A stretch of DNA of 22,004 nucleotides. It comes from a virus. Where the stretch lies: positions 1 to 22,004 of the IMG/VR virus record IMGVR_UViG_3300031825_000076; one strand, 5' to 3'. The position numbers were made by a program, and so were the translations under genes. Below are positions 20,685-22,004 of this stretch, in pieces (within the stretch, counting starts at the first letter, position 1; each line of letters starts with the position of its first letter). The notes under the pieces were generated by a model, which was not told the DNA's origin, did not search any database, and worked only from the letters and a program-made list of their open reading frames with translations.

Positions 20685-21942
20685 TCATCCCAGCAGCGAG
20701 CTCCAGGGCGTCTTCGGCCGTCCGTTCACCGAGCAGGTGGCGTTCTTCCGCCGCAAGCTAAAGAACCTGGTGCCGACGCAGCGGTGGGACGACATCGAGC
20801 GCGAGGCGCACGACAGCGCGTTCATGGTTGCCGGTGCCGCCAAGGCGGACCTGCTGACCGATCTTGCGGCCGCCGTCGACAAGGCGATCGCCGAAGGCCG
20901 CGGGCTGGAGGAGTTCCGCCGCGACTTCCGCGCGATCGTCGCCAGGAACGGCTGGACTGGCTGGACCGGCGAAGGCAGCGTGCGGGGGGAAGCCTGGAGA
21001 GTGGGCGTGATCTACCGCACCAATTCCTACACCAGCTACGCGGCCGGTCGCCTGGCACAGCTCAAGGCGGGCAACTTCAAATTCTGGGTCTATCGCCACG
21101 GTGGGAGCCTCGAGCCTCGACCCGAGCACCTCTCCTGGGACGGCCTGGTCCTGCCGCCCGAGCATGCTTTCTGGGCGACGCACTACCCGCCTTCGGACTG
21201 GGGTTGCAGCTGCTACGTGGTCGGCGCTCGCTCCGAAGCTGGCGCCAGGCGGCTTGGCGGCGATCCCGCGAAGACGCTACCGGAGAACTGGCGGACGATC
21301 GACCCGAAGACCGGCGCGCCGATCGGCATCGGGCGAGGCTGGAACTATGCGCCTGGCGCCAGTGTCTCGAAGGAAGTGCAAGCGCTCGCCGGCAAGGTCC
21401 GGCATTGGGACTACGCGGTCGCCAAGGCGTTCATGGACGAGCTGCCGCCCGAGCGGGCGGACGAGCTGGCCCAGGCCTATCGCGCCCTGCCGTCGACGGC
21501 CGACGATGCGCGGCGCTACGCGCAGCGAGTCTACGAGCCCAAGCCCGATCTTCCCGAACTGCCGCCGGTTCGGACGATGGGCCGGCTCAGCCAGGCGCAC
21601 GCCGCCGAGATCCGGAAAGGCGGCGGCTTCGACGCCGAAGGCTTCGACTTCGCGCTCGCCCTCGACGAGCTGGCGCACGTGCGCGACGAGCACGGCAGCG
21701 CCCCGATCGAGCGGGCGCGCGGCCAGCGCGCGATCACGGCCGCCGACTTCGCGCGCCTTCCGGCCCTGCTCAATGCCGGCCTGCCGCGCTTCGTCGGCAT
21801 GTCGCGCGGCCACAACCAGCCGGTGTTCGAAATCGTCCAGACGATCGGCCGCGAGGAGTACGCGACCAGGTGGGAGCTGTGGCGGCGCCGGCGTTCGCTG
21901 GTGCTGCTCAACTTCTTCGTGCGGACGGGGCAGCGGACCTGA
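20677..21942 (+). CDS. Head morphogenesis protein, Mu gpF/SPP1 gp7-like, with C-terminal nuclease-like (PBECR-type) domain
   Basis: The 421-residue protein starts with GTG 20677. Its first 200 residues carry the Mu F signature: a helical part, VIYRTNSYTSYAAGRL (111-126), HLSWDGLVLP (151-160) and PPSDWGCSC (171-179). Past residue 300 there is an extra domain with LDELAHVRDEHG, ITAADFARLPALLNAG, VFEIVQTIGREEYAT and RRSLVLLNFFVRTG. This looks like the PBECR (barnase/EndoU/colicin/RelE-like) toxin-like fold found fused to phage Mu F proteins. The head role is well supported; nuclease activity is inferred. It is the last complete gene in the window. Confidence 0.87.
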   Translation: MPDHPSSELQGVFGRPFTEQVAFFRRKLKNLVPTQRWDDIEREAHDSAFMVAGAAKADLLTDLAAAVDKAIAEGRGLEEFRRDFRAIVARNGWTGWTGEGSVRGEAWRVGVIYRTNSYTSYAAGRLAQLKAGNFKFWVYRHGGSLEPRPEHLSWDGLVLPPEHAFWATHYPPSDWGCSCYVVGARSEAGARRLGGDPAKTLPENWRTIDPKTGAPIGIGRGWNYAPGASVSKEVQALAGKVRHWDYAVAKAFMDELPPERADELAQAYRALPSTADDARRYAQRVYEPKPDLPELPPVRTMGRLSQAHAAEIRKGGGFDAEGFDFALALDELAHVRDEHGSAPIERARGQRAITAADFARLPALLNAGLPRFVGMSRGHNQPVFEIVQTIGREEYATRWELWRRRRSLVLLNFFVRTGQRT

Positions 21943-22004
21943 CCGCCTCCCCGATACGTCCGTAGCGTTTCAGGCGATGAACCCGCAGGTGGATGCGGCC
22001 AGGA

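Larger units (their letters stand above)
101..22004 (+). mobile_element. Mu-like transposable prophage/phage, left part (right end not in window)
   Basis: The gene order repressor, Cro-like, DDE transposase, AAA+ transposition protein, GemA, Mor, lysis genes, small terminase, large terminase, portal and gpF-like head protein is the order of Mu-family transposable phages. The left boundary is placed near 101, where a leftward host-type reading frame ends and a TG dinucleotide (the usual terminal bases of Mu-type ends) is followed by three repeated transposase-site-like motifs. No integrase or tRNA-type attachment site is visible, in keeping with integration by transposition. The element continues past the right edge of the window. 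Whether it is an integrated prophage or virion DNA with attached host sequence cannot be told from the left edge alone. Confidence 0.93.

Noticed and set aside
21977-22004. Possible start of the next gene (ATG 21977, MNPQVDAAR to the edge)
   Set aside because: Only nine codons and no good ribosome binding site; too little to call. Nothing else is seen in 21943-22004.
1-22004. CRISPR arrays, tRNA/rRNA genes, insertion sequences
   Set aside because: No regularly spaced repeat series, no tRNA-like cloverleaf and no second transposase were seen; the only transposase is the MuA-like protein of the phage.

Overview
The window holds the left half of a Mu-like transposable phage or prophage. It runs from just inside flanking host DNA through the immunity region, the transposition and early genes, a Mor-type activator and a lysis cassette, to the first head-packaging genes (small and large terminase, portal, head morphogenesis protein). 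The right part (capsid, tail, right end) lies outside. GC content, third-codon GC and the alphaproteobacterial style of the proteins suggest a high-GC alphaproteobacterium, perhaps a sphingomonad or a related group. That host guess is inference, because only about 96 bases of flanking DNA are visible.

Layout. Bases 1-96 are the 5' end of a leftward gene that I take to be host. The phage left end begins near 101 and carries three copies of a short motif, spaced like the L1/L2/L3 transposase sites of Mu. Leftward genes at 507-1831 are a small unknown protein, an exported protein and an S24-type CI repressor. A control region with repeated CTATAG elements (1832-1917) separates the repressor from a rightward Cro-like protein. 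Between about 2.2 and 3.1 kb the rightward plan is broken by two small leftward genes with strong ribosome binding sites, next to a two-copy 39-bp repeat. From 3.1 to 13.6 kb lies a tightly packed rightward early region: HExxH protein, mini zinc finger, ParB-like protein, orphan adenine methyltransferase, several small DNA-binding-type proteins, DDE transposase (MuA-like), a long perfect hairpin, AAA+ transposition protein (MuB-like), a zinc-ribbon membrane protein, a stand-alone DnaA domain IV-like protein, GemA, small zinc proteins and a Mor-type activator.

After an intergenic region with two inverted repeats (13641-13737), the second block starts with holin-like proteins, a GH108 endolysin with a possible signal-arrest-release anchor, and an Rz/Rz1-type spanin pair. 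It continues with a basic exported protein, a TraR/DksA-type zinc finger, a DUF2730-like membrane/coiled-coil protein, a winged-helix protein, small and large terminase, a 12-codon ORF coupled to the portal gene, the portal, and a Mu gpF-like head protein with an extra C-terminal nuclease-like domain.

Working model. The repressor holds the lysogenic state against the Cro-like protein. Transposase and AAA+ protein drive replicative transposition from the left end, possibly helped by the DnaA-like and ParB-like proteins. Mor switches on lysis and packaging genes. Nearly all rightward genes overlap by 1-20 bases (ATGA, GTGA, TGATG junctions), which implies long, translationally coupled transcripts. 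Family names come from reading protein motifs without any database search.
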